Of a DNA stretch of 64,000 nt, positions 54,301 to 64,000 are shown one piece after another. The position numbers were made by a program, and so were the translations under genes. How positions within the stretch are numbered: the first letter of the stretch is position 1; every line of letters begins with the position of its first letter. The DNA is from Curvularia sp. ZM96 (Eukaryota; Ascomycota; Dothideomycetes; Pleosporales; Pleosporaceae). The notes below the pieces were generated by a model. It made no database searches, had not been told where the DNA came from, and saw nothing but the letters and a program-made list of their open reading frames with translations. The stretch covers positions 930,001-994,000 of the forward strand of contig JAJGBQ010000002.1 in the NCBI GenBank assembly GCA_022457065.1. Reading direction: 5' to 3'.

Positions 54301-56651
54301 CACCCTTTAAGCAGCCCAGACGACCACTGGCGCTTCAAGTTGAGACTGCGGGCCGACTAGACTCTCTTCAATTTGGCGACGACACGCAGTACGAAACTCC
54401 CTTGGCCGCCGACACCGTTGAGATTGAGGTCAAGGCTGTCGGTCTCAATTTCAAGGACATCATGATCGCCATGGGGCAACTCGAGGAGCATGCACTCGGC
54501 TTGGATTGCAGTGGCATCGTCAGTCGCGTCGGTACTAATGTTACGAAGTTTAAGCTTGGTGACAGGGTGATGACCTGGACCGTTGGAGCTTTCTGCAACT
54601 ACGCTCGCAGTCCTGAGTCGATGTGTGTTGCTATTCCAGAAGCATTCAGCTTTGGAACTGCAGCATCAATGCCTTTGATCTTCAGCACTGCCTGGTTCGC
54701 AATCTCCAACACTGCTAACCTACAGAGAGGAGAATCTGTCTTGATTCACAGCGCCGCTGGTGGAGTTGGTCAAGCTGCAATCATGCTCTCCAAGCACATT
54801 GGAGCTGAGATCTTCGCTACGGTCTCTTCGGATGCAAAGAAAAAGCTCATCATGGAAAATTACGGCATTCCGGAAGACCACATTTTCAACTCTCGAGACG
54901 ATAGCTTTGTGTCAGGGATCATGCGTCTAACCAACAAGAAGGGTGTTGATGTGGTACTAAATTCTCTCGCTGGCGATCTTCTTCGCAAAACTTGGCATTG
55001 TACTTCTTGGTTTGGTCGTTTCGTTGAGATGGGCCAGAAAGATATCGGTAAGTGGTTACGCTGGTTATATCATCCCAGCCTTTTGATGCTGACAATGGCT
55101 TGCAGAGAGCAACACTGGTCTTGACATGTCTCCTTTCCTAAGGAACATCTCCTTCCACTCCGTCAATATGGTGGCACTCCTTCAACGTGCCCTCCCGATC
55201 TGCTCCCAGGTCTTCCAAGAGGTCATGGGAATGCTTTCACAGGGTATCACGGCGCCAGTGGATCCCATGGTCTTCATGCCATTCTCAAAGATTGAGGAAG
55301 GTTTCCGAACCATGCAGATCGGCAAGCACATTGGAAAGATCGTTTTCGAGGCACACGACGACGACTTGGTACCAGTAAGTCACGATCGCTCATCGAATGT
55401 TGGACCCAGCTAACCTTGTTAGGTTGTGCCACCCAAGTACAAATGGATGAAGTTCCAGCCAGATGTCACTTATATCCTGAGTGGCGGTCTAGGCGGTCTG
55501 GGTCGATCTCTCGCACAGTGGATGATTCGTCAAGGCGCAAAGAATATCGTATTCCTCTCCCGATCCGGAGACAAGAAGCCTGAATCTCGTGCTGTGCTTG
55601 ACGCTCTGACGAAGGAAGGCGCCAGGGTTTGTGCTTTCGCTTGCGATGTCAGTGATCCTGAGGAGATGAGGAAGGTTATCGCGGAATGCGACAAGAACTT
55701 CCCTCCGATCAAGGGTTGCATCCAAGGAGCCATGGTTCTCAAAGTAAGTCGAACTCCATCTCTATTGAAACAGGTGACTGACAATATCAGGATTCCATCT
55801 ACGAGAACATGACGCATGAACAATACCTCGGCGCTATATTGCCCAAGGTCCAGGGCTCGTGGAACCTACACGAGTACCTCCCCAAAGATATGGACTTTTT
55901 CGTGATGCTTTCATCGAGTGCTGGTATTGCCGGATCCAGAGGCCAAGGTAATTACGCTGCCGGTAACTCTTTCCAAGATGCACTCGCCAATTATCGTCGC
56001 GGTCTGGGCCTCACCGCCGGCGTCATCGACTTGGGAATGATTCTCGACGTCGGCTACGTCGCCGAGACATCCAACAAAGAAGTCGCAGAAAACACAAAGA
56101 AGTGGTCATTCGCCGGTCTCCGCGAGAAGGAAGTCCACGCACTGGTTCAGTCCGTCATCGAAGGGCAGAGCGCACCCGGGCAAAAGATCCCAGCTCAACT
56201 CATCACGGGGCTTGGAACGGGAGGTATGGCGAACCTTGCCGGGTTCAAGATTCCGTGGTGGTTTGAAGACGCGAAGTTCGCGCATATCAAGGACGTGGAC
56301 ACGCATCAGGTGACCATGGAGACGGAGGAAGATACGATGCAGCTTCAGATCTTGCTCGCGCAGGCGACGAACATGGAAGCTGCCTGTGATATCGTCTCGA
56401 TGGCTCTGCTACGGAAGCTGGCCAAGTCGCTCATGGTAGATGTGGAAGATATTGAGTCGACAAGACCGATCAATCGGTATGGTGTCGATTCTCTCCTCGC
56501 AGTTGAGATTCGCTCCTGGATCTTCACCGAGATTCAAGCCGACATCTCGGTATTTCAGTTGCTCAGCAATGTTCCTATCAGTCAGTTGGTTAGGACGATG
56601 GTGGAGAAGTCGAAGTGTGTTCCTGCTGCAGTACTTGCAGAGGCTGCATAG
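48328..56651 (+). CDS. Highly reducing type I polyketide synthase (KS-AT-DH-MT-ER-KR-ACP)
   Basis: Model join(48328..48682,48732..49000,49052..51460,51537..51750,51811..52477,52532..53398,53450..55047,55106..55374,55423..55743,55791..56651), 2609 aa. KS (about 14-440) has DTACSS with Cys187, EAHGTGT and NIGHLEG. AT (about 593-905) has FTGQGAQW and GHSSGE (Ser about 686). DH (about 975-1290) has HKVQGTILYP (His about 1017) and HPSTLDCIIQ. C-MT (about 1430-1610) has LEIGAGTGG. ER (about 1880-2200) has SAAGGVGQAA. KR (about 2225-2405) has LSGGLGGLG and GNYAAGN. ACP has YGVDSLLAVE (Ser about 2556). Every catalytic motif is intact. The protein ends about 50 residues after the ACP serine, so there is no thioesterase, reductase or condensation domain, and chain release needs another protein or spontaneous cyclisation. 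Intron 49001-49051 is in frame and readable. Product: a reduced, C-methylated polyketide (inference). Confidence 0.93.
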
Positions 56652-57183
56652 GGTACTGTTTCTTTTATGTCTATTTTCTCTTATACTTGTGTACTTTTAT
56701 TTTACTACCCGACGTTCGAGTCATTAATTTGTACCTATTTCTTTTATCTCCTATTTCATGGAGTTTGTCTGTTGGAGTTTACAATGGTGTGGGATACTTT
56801 GGTCTCAAGATAGTTTTAGACCTATGAACCAAATCTAGTTGCAATTGAATAAAAGGTCTACTCTACATATACTAGTGTATAGATGTGCCCCAATAACTTG
56901 TTATGATATAGAGCTAGTGTTCCTTTCTCGGGGTAATTGATAATATAACTAACATAAGATATCTTCTACAGTTGTAAAAGAATACTTATCGCACTAAAGG
57001 CGAAGGGTGAACGACGGAGTACAACTCCAGCACGGAAGAAGTTGGTGCTGCAACTAAGGCAAGAGCGAATTCTGTTCATTGAAATTAGTTTGGCATTTTT
57101 CTACCTGAGCTTATCCCTAGCAGTAACGGCCTAACAGCTTCTGGTTATCTAGGGCATTCGAATTTAAATACAGAAGCGTGAGG
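56652..57183. other. PKS 3' flank
   Basis: T-rich 3' region directly after the stop, then AT-rich DNA. No gene seen. Confidence 0.5.
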
Positions 57184-57416
57184 CAGCCGTATAGGCTGGC
57201 AAATGGGTAGGGTTGGGTTGGGTTGGGTTCTGCTTATATAAGACCCAGACCTAACCTAACCTATACCTTAGCAACCCAACCCAAGTCTTAGCATGACCCT
57301 ACCCTACCCACGCCCTGTGGGACCCTACCCTACCCTAACCCAAGGCCCGTGCACTACCTACCCTACTCAACCCAACCCTTGGGTAAGGGGTACCCATTTG
57401 CCAGCCTACAGCCGTA
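57184..57416. mobile_element. hAT-like MITE with telomere-like interior
   Basis: Element body 57192-57408 (217 bp). Left end TAGGCTGGCAAATGGGTA and right end TACCCATTTGCCAGCCTA are perfect 18-bp inverted repeats. The flanks are a perfect 8-bp direct duplication CAGCCGTA (57184-57191 and 57409-57416). An 8-bp duplication plus TAG-start ends fit hAT-superfamily non-autonomous elements. The interior is (GGGTT)n and TAGGG on the left, and CCTAACC, ACCCTACCC and CAACCC arrays on the right, so the whole can fold into a G/C-rich hairpin. No coding capacity. Undamaged ends suggest a recent insertion. Confidence 0.85.
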
Positions 57417-58073
57417 TCACCAAGGTTATAAGGGAGATACCCTCGGTAGAGAGAAGTGGAAGCTTGAATGCTATATATAAGGAACCTGTGAAAGAGATCT
57501 AGATGTGGCTATATGAGGCTGAATGTAGCGTCTCGTGCGAAGGACGAGTGTTAGCTAGACTAGTGTTCGCTAACGGAGAATGATATGATGCTGCAATTCT
57601 GGTATTGCGAACAGACGCTTGGTTGATTCGGAATGAGCGCGGCGGGATAGGGAGTGACTGCTTCCAATGATTTCGAGTAATTACCGATGCTTCTTAAGTC
57701 TTGACCCGCCTAGGGCGCAGCGGCATGAAGCCAGGCTCAAGTCACGGTACACGCATACATGGTTTACAGTCGAAGAGAATTCACCCTTGAGATATTGGGG
57801 TTTCAATTCATCCTGATGGCTCAATCACTTGTCTCCAGGTTAGGAGGGGCTGATCTGAGGTTGACGTGAACAGCCCTCAATATTGTGGTGTAATAGCACG
57901 TGACTAGGTTATCGGCATACATCAGGATCTCTTTTTAACATCAACAGGTACCTTCTTTACTTAATTTGCTACTAGTACATACTACTCTATCTACTTGCGG
58001 GTTGCCCCTTGGTTTTTTGGGCTCGATCCATATCGTGCCATAGCATCTATCGTCTATGTCTAACGTTATGCTA
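57417..58073. other. MITE to MFS intergenic
   Basis: 657 bp without a gene: 3' flank of the minus-strand transporter. Confidence 0.5.
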
Positions 58074-60321
58074 TTACACCATCACTACTTGGGTCTCTTG
58101 TTTCTCCTCATCTTGCTTCTTATTTCTCGTCATTTCGGCAATCTTGTCTTCCCTTTCCTGCGCCTCTATCTTTTCCATATCGCCCACCTGAATCGGATTC
58201 CTCACCCAACAGCCCAGGCAGATAATGAAGCATACCAGAGTGATATAGGTCATGATTCTGAACTGGAGGTTGAAAGCTTTTCCGTAACTTGATCGGATGG
58301 CAGCTTGTTGCTCAACAGTAAAGAGGTCGATGTTGGACACACTCTTTAACATAAGGCGGACTTGGTCGGGAGTCAGAATATCTCCAAGTGACGACCACAC
58401 CTGAGATGACAGAATAACTTCTCCGATTCCTACGCCAATCACACCGCCGAGAATGCGGATCTGAGTTATTGCGCCCATGTTCACGGCTGCCTTTTGTCAG
58501 CGCAAGTCCTGAGCAGATGAACAAAGGGAGGAACACAATGATGTTCACGAAATCCGCGAACGGGTAGGCAAATTACTCACCATGGTCTTCTGGTCCCACT
58601 TGCATTCTGGCAATCAAGGGCAGTGAGCTCAAGCTGATACCAAATCCCAAACCAAGAATGACCTGATAGGCGTATTGCTGGGACGGAATCTCCGAAGTAG
58701 ATGGCAATGACGACATCAGTCCGAGCCCAATTACCTGCAGTGCGGTCGCTACAACGATAAATGGGAATAGTATGTTCTTGATAATGACAAGGACAGAAGA
58801 TACGCCCGCGGCGAAAGATGAAATGATCAGATATGCAAGCATGCGAACTCCGGCCCCCACCGGGGAGAGGCCGTTCTCTAGTTGGAATCTCTGAGGAAGG
58901 TAAACAATAATAGTCATAAACGGTAAGCCACTCAGAAATGAAGTTCTACGATTCGCCAAGTCAGCTCGATGCGCCATTGCGTTCATATTCTGTCAAACAT
59001 GTGCTTACATCATCGCGCTTCCAATCACCCTGCCTGCGAACAAGCGTGCTGGCCAGACTGGTAGCATGATCGATCGCTTGCCCCTTATCGTAAGATACAC
59101 CTCCCATGCGATGAAGGCGAGCCAGCAGACTCCCTGCACTACGAGAGTCGTGATGATGGGTGCACTATCCCAAGCCAGTATCAGTCCACCCTGCTGGAGC
59201 GAGTAGACCAAGCAAATGATGGCCCCTAGCGAAAGTACGATACCAGGAAAGTCGAGTCGGCGAAGGCTTCCAAAGGTGATGTTAAGGGGAACTGAGTTTT
59301 TGGGAAATATCCAAAAGGCAATAGCGAATATTGTAGCTCCAATCGGAACACTGCGAAAGATATTAATAGCTATCCAATGCATGTGGCCAGATCCAATTTA
59401 CTTGAGCAAGAATACCCAGCGCCAGCTCGAGCTTGAAGCAATCGCACCGCCAAGCAGAGGCCCGATGGCACTGGATATGGCAAAGGTAGACGACAAGATG
59501 CCATTGATGGGAGACCTCACTGGTCCAGGAACCTCAGTCGCAATACCCATGGCTAAGCTGTACAGTCCACCACCCCCAACGCCTTGGAAGGCTCGAAATA
59601 CAATACTAGAAAGACAGTTCGTCAGCACCAAGCTAACTGTTACATTCCAGAACTTACAGCTGACTCATATTTTGCGCAAGGCCGCATGCAAGCGAAAAGC
59701 CAGTGAAAATGACCAGGGCGACCATGAAGGCCGACCGGCGGCCAAAGATGTCACTACAGCGCGCAAATATGATTAGGAAGCCTATATTAGCGCACCAGCG
59801 CATGTCAGACAGGCACTGATATACACTTGTGTTTCATGACAGCAATCTTACCCGTGTAAGTTATCAGGTATGCCGCCACTACCCATGCTGACCGACTGTA
59901 GTCGCCCAGCTCAGAGCCAATGGATACCAAGGCCGTTCCTATGATCGTTGTCTCTAGAGAGGACATGAGCAGACCCGTTGCCAAGCTGTTCGCATTCCAG
60001 TTAGCCCAGGCCGCTTACGGTTATCTGCAAGACTTACACGGCAATTAATATCCACAATCGAACCCCTTCGATATGTGGCAGGTGAGCTTGTTGGTCCGCT
60101 GCAAAGCGCTTTTCGTCCATGGTCATCTCATGCTGATGTTGGGTACTGCCAGCACCCAAATCAGTCGCATCAGCTTTTGGACTGAAGCTCTCCGTGTTAG
60201 CAATGGCATCATCCCTCTCTTTGTCATCGTTGAAATCGTCGAGGCTTGTCGAATTTTCCGAATCCGACACCTCTCTATCTGCAACATGCACCTCACCCTG
60301 TTCGGGAGATTGCTTGGTCAT
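58074..60321 (-). CDS. MFS drug:H+ antiporter (DHA2/14-TMS type)
   Basis: Model complement(join(58074..58486,58581..58945,59009..59350,59402..59605,59658..59781,59852..59985,60038..60321)), 621 aa. The N-terminal about 85 residues are cytosolic and acidic. The first helix is LWILIAVLATGLLMSSLETTIIGTALVSIGSELGDYSRSAWVVAAYLITYT, carrying the L-x-x-x-LD-x-TI-like block of DHA2 pumps. It is followed by FARCSDIFGRRSAFMVALVIF (motif A region) and FRAFQGVGGGGLYSLAMG (motif B: R-A-x-Q-G-x-G-G-G). GPLLGGAIASSSSWRWVFLLNVPIGA is motif C. About 14 helices in all, ending in a basic/Gln-rich tail. Such pumps export cluster products and give self-protection (family knowledge). All six introns are phase-consistent. 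Confidence 0.9.
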
Positions 60322-62918
60322 GCTTGGGAGCTGGTATATGCCGGCACCTGGACAACTTGTAAAGAAACACACTTCTCAGGAAGGTATTGCGAAGTGTAGA
60401 GGGTGGCCATCCTTTCCTATATAAGCACATGAACTACTCGTCCGACCCAACAACCGACATTGAGATACTGCTAGTTTGCGGTAACATCCCTTGTCGGTAA
60501 CATTTTAAGCGATTGCGAGTACGTGCTGGGTACCGAGTCCTTCCATGGGTAGAACTCCCGGACGAGTCGACCATACGTGATTTAGCAAGTGTCGCGGACA
60601 TGCTATTGTGACCGAGCGCGAAACTCGCTCGTTTCCTCAATTTCTACAGGGCCACCAGACTCGGTGACTTTTTGTAAATAATTGGCTCGCAAGACGACCG
60701 TGATTGTAGTATTCATGCATACCATGTGCGCTGCTTACAGGTGCGGTCAGCACAGTACCCAATTTCAGGGTCTTTATCCAGACACGTGCGCATCCCGCAC
60801 GTATGGCAGCTGCTGTCGTACAGATCGCATCCTGCTTACCCGTACTAGATCGCCGGAGCCAGCCGAGAACCGATCGTGTAATCAAGATTCCGCATCGTCG
60901 TACGAAGGGTATTCCTAGTCATCCAAGCCAAATGTCGCCGAACCCCAGGCACACCCGATCTTAGCCGCAAAGCGCGATGCCAAGGGACAGAGAGGTTTCC
61001 CTACAATTCGTCCCACGATCGTGTTGAGACAACATGTTAACGCACTTTGCCCCTGCGTTGAACGGTATATATGCACCCTTCCAGAAGCTTTCAATCTACA
61101 TAACACTTTCGTCCCCGTTTTCACAACGATTTCAACATATAAGATGGATAGTGCCGAGGGCCGAATAGGACCATGCCTAGGATGCGACAACCCAAGTGCC
61201 GCAGTTGAGCTGGAGTAAATGGGGATTGCCGAGTGGCATCGGCCCCCACGTCCCGCCCTGGGCCGGCAGCCACAGTGTGTTGTTAGGCTAGCAGGATGTC
61301 GGATAGGGACCACGTGGGGCCAGATGCTATGCACCGAGACACGCTCGCAACAAATACATTTCCTCCAAAATTAGCGATTTTGCATGTCATGTTCACCAGA
61401 AGAATGGTATCCGTATTCGAACCCCGAATACGATGTTCCTGGTTTTCTGATCGGACCTTCTGGTGGAGACTAGTCCCCAGAACCGCAATCTAAGTGAAAA
61501 CCCTTAGCTCAACGACGAGAAACTGCCTAGCCACTACGCATGCGTACCCTACTAATCGTACGGCACTTGCAGCCTTGAAAAAGCCCAACATCGCAACCAA
61601 GGTGACCATAACGGCAATGTACGATGATATTCTCTTGATGACGATACAATGTTGGAACGATCCTTCGGATAATGACTTGGACAGCTGAACTAGAAGGTAT
61701 AGCGATAAGCCAGATACGTCCCAAAACGAGAATCCTACGGCTGGAACTCCACCAACATACCGTGGGTACAACCATAGGTTCTGTCCGAGGTGCATTAGCT
61801 TCGGTCCCACAGCCGACGGAACTAAACCTTTCCATCTCTAGATGTCTCTTGAAAGCTGATTACAGCTCTCAGTTGCTCTCGATGTAGGGATATTTAATCT
61901 AGCCGGACATAAGCTGACAGCGGGCTACGGACAAAACCTGTTGTTGTGATCATATTACCATAGCATAGGGCCGAAGTTTTGTACATAGGGCCGTTTGTAA
62001 GGGGGGTAAAACAAAGTTTAACTAAGTGGTTGAATATCGCATTAGAGCCAATCGCAGCTTTGCGTTCTCTTTAGTCTATATGTTCTAACCAATCCCGAGG
62101 GCGAGCTATCTAGACGACCCACTTACAAACACTTCGGCCTTATACAGGAACAGCATGCTTCATGCGGCGTAGGCGACGTTCCAAGTGGCATGAGTTAGGA
62201 TATCAATACAAAAATCCTAGCATTAAATCTTTGTCATAGGATTGATAGCCTGGCCTCCGCTACAAAGTGATAAGGGAGGAGGATGAGGAGGTAGATGCTG
62301 TCCAAATTCACTGCCCTCGCCGGTCCAATCCTTCAAAAAGCCACCAACACCAACAATGTTTCAGTGACCAACCCACACGACGTCCTTGCGCCCTTGAATC
62401 CTGCCGAATTGACGTGTATTTCTGCGGCAATCTTCACCTTGATTTACAAATACCATAGGTAGTTATTAATAAAACCTACTCATACCGACAAATCTTTGTA
62501 TCCGCCGTGCCGGTACCTACATTTTATCTCCGCAATCGCCATTTTCCCCCACGATCGGGGACCCCAATTGACATCTGCATCGGGCGATCTGTTCACTTTG
62601 CTCTGGAGCCACATTGGTCGCTAAGTCTCAGCTCAGCTTATCTTATGTAACGAGAGAGAGAAAGGAAGAACAAGTCCTAGTTTGAGGCTTGCTGTGCTGG
62701 ATCGGGATTGTGGCGTATGTGGCAGAGGTGCGTAAGCAACCCAAAGTAACATCGCTTTATTTGTTGATGTGACGTAGGATTGCTCGATTCAATACAAAGC
62801 GAATTGCTGCCTACTTCAAGAATTATTTATCGACACGAGGCAGCTAATAAATCCCAGAAAAAGACGCATATCCCTTGTTGGTAGTCCCCAAGACGAATAT
62901 TCTGAGCTTCAGCCGGCC
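60322..62918. other. 2.6-kb gap: MFS and regulator promoters
   Basis: Contains the MFS promoter, motif site 6 (60934-60942), and the promoter of the Zn2Cys6 gene. Only short frames without domains; no extra cluster enzyme was found. One might expect a release enzyme here but none is visible. Confidence 0.5.
60934..60942 (+). promoter_or_regulatory. Cluster motif GTCGCCGAA, site 6
   Basis: Context CCAAATGTCGCCGAACC, 613 bp upstream of the MFS start: the rightmost copy of the motif. Confidence 0.45.
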
Positions 62919-64000
62919 ATGGAATCACTGCATCGGAGTGCTTGTGATGAGTGCCACGATCGTAAGATCAAGTGTAGCACTAGTGGCCCAGGAGCTTGTC
63001 TCAACTGCCAGGGGACAGGGCGGGTTTGTACCTTCAGTCCACGAGACGAGATGGGAAGACCCCGGAAGACAGGACGGAGGGCTAAAGATCGGTCGACAGC
63101 AGATGGCAAGACGTCATCGAAATCTGCTGCACAAAAGAGATCATCCGTATCAGACAAGAAAGAAGAGCAGCGACCACTTACCCCATCACGAAGTTGCTCC
63201 CATAACGACCTAGGTGCGCTGCCACAGCCGGCACAGCATGATACTTTCCAGCTAGCAGACAATGATTTTGACATGATGTCTCAGAACGACTTCACATTCA
63301 TCTTGGAGAATCAAGCGAACTTTTCCTCATCTGCGTAAGTTGCCACATTGTACCCCCTCACCACCACCACCACCACCAAGTATGGAACCAATCGAGCTGA
63401 CCCTATGATATACAGGCAACACAGCTACTCCCCCAGCAACGACTCGAGCATAAATTATTTTCAACATCACAACCAGGTACCGAGACAAGAACAGCTTCTT
63501 CTCACACCTCCCATTTCCGAACACTCCAAGGCAGCAGACAAGTCCTTGACTTTCCTTTCACACACCGATGGCAGCGCACTGTCACCTGATGTATATCGGC
63601 AGCTATCCAGACTGCTGTTCACTCTGCGCCAGGAGTACAACCGGCCCTGGTCTGTCCCCGGGATGTTCGGGACCGAGGACTACACAGCTCGGCCAGGCAA
63701 GGAGATTTTCGAATCGGCCTCCAGCCTGTGCGATATCCTTCACGCCGTGATAACCGGAAAATCGACCGAAAACGAACCGATAAGACCTCCTCAACATCCA
63801 ATGGATCATGAGGATACACACGGGGTGTTCGTCCTTGCACTAATGGGAGTGGCGATGCTGCTAGACATCTATCGCTTGCTTGGCCGAACCCACTCCTGGG
63901 CAGCCAGTCCCAATCCCGATTACACGGACCTCTCTGTTACTGGTCAGACGCCCGGAGCTGCTGGTACAGGTGGCGCATCTATTAGTAGTATGCTGCACCA
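62919..64000 (+). CDS. AflR-like Zn2Cys6 transcription factor (partial, runs off window)
   Basis: Model join(62919..63334,63416..>64000). The binuclear zinc cluster is at the N-terminus, with Cys at 9, 12, 19, 27, 30 and 37 (C-x2-C-x6-C-x7-C-x2-C-x6-C), as in AflR-type regulators. It is followed by SPRDEMGRPRKTGRRAKDR, a basic linker typical of this group. Exon 2 carries PEHSK-like Ser/Pro linker sequence, then VYRQLSRLLFTLRQEY, and a helical stretch FVLALMGVAMLLDIYRLLGRT that fits the AflR C-terminal domain. The 81-nt intron holds a CAC/CCA microsatellite. The gene is at the right end of the cluster and is its most likely pathway-specific activator. The 3' end lies outside the window. Confidence 0.85.
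63362..63380. repeat. CAC microsatellite inside the regulator's intron
   Basis: About six CAC units in intron 63335-63415, near the middle of the intron. Length polymorphism here would not change the protein. Confidence 0.7.

Noticed and set aside
56058..56066. GTCGCCGAG inside the PKS coding region
   Set aside because: Matches the cluster motif but encodes VAE in the KR region; lacks the A-rich left flank, so not counted as an operator.
57293..57502. Frame translating to TLPYPRPVGPYPTLTQGP
   Set aside because: It is a translation of the telomere-like arrays inside the MITE, not a gene.
1..64000. tRNA, rRNA, CRISPR or bacterial-type operon features
   Set aside because: None could be recognised by eye; a tRNAscan run would be decisive for tRNAs, and CRISPR arrays are not expected in a fungal nuclear genome.

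Overview
The window looks like a chromosome arm of a filamentous ascomycete, most likely a Dothideomycete close to Pleosporales. That placement is inferred from gene content and style. Genes have many short introns (48-94 nt, branch sites like CTAAT/CTAAC). Repeats show C-to-T and G-to-A decay typical of repeat-induced point mutation (RIP). There is a PTH11-type receptor-like gene, an Alt a 1-like secreted protein, fungal NLR genes and a polyketide cluster. No bacterial, organellar or viral genes were seen.

Layout. (1) 1-3231: conserved housekeeping pair, Ist3/RBMX2-like splicing factor (-) and dynein light intermediate chain (+), divergent over about 270 bp. (2) 3232-31900: gene-poor accessory block. 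It holds an FkbM methyltransferase (4926-5990), a small Alt a 1-like secreted protein (10322-10741), an intact NACHT NLR (13864-17242), two decayed NLR loci (about 8940-9280 and 18205-20385), a decayed GT32-like glycosyltransferase (22406-23290), an extracellular intradiol dioxygenase (23808-25060), a PTH11/rhodopsin-like membrane protein (26956-28273), and several repeat families, two of them RIP-marked. (3) 31918-39427: ordinary genes again, namely a membrane protein, a Tyr/Ser phosphatase (Y_phosphatase3), ceramide synthase (LAG1) and a BAX-inhibitor-1 family protein. (4) 40556-64000: a biosynthetic gene cluster, with P450 (-), AYR1-like SDR (-), second SDR (+), FAD monooxygenase (+), a 2609-aa highly reducing PKS with KS-AT-DH-MT-ER-KR-ACP (+), a DHA2-type MFS transporter (-) and an AflR-like Zn2Cys6 regulator (+, running off the right edge).

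How the cluster should work (inference): the PKS makes a C-methylated, strongly reduced chain. The SDRs, P450 and flavin monooxygenase then tailor it, the MFS pump exports it, and the Zn2Cys6 protein switches the set on. No thioesterase, hydrolase or acyltransferase for release was found inside the window. Six intergenic sites share the core GTCGCCGA followed by A or G. They run from just left of the P450 to upstream of the MFS gene, which makes them candidate operators for the cluster regulator. A 217-bp hAT-like MITE with perfect 18-bp terminal inverted repeats and a perfect 8-bp target duplication sits between PKS and MFS, and its interior is telomere-like sequence.

The intact NLR ends inside a dispersed repeat: its last six codons and stop lie in that repeat. 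Gene models with introns were built by hand from frame continuity and splice motifs; no RNA or database evidence was available.
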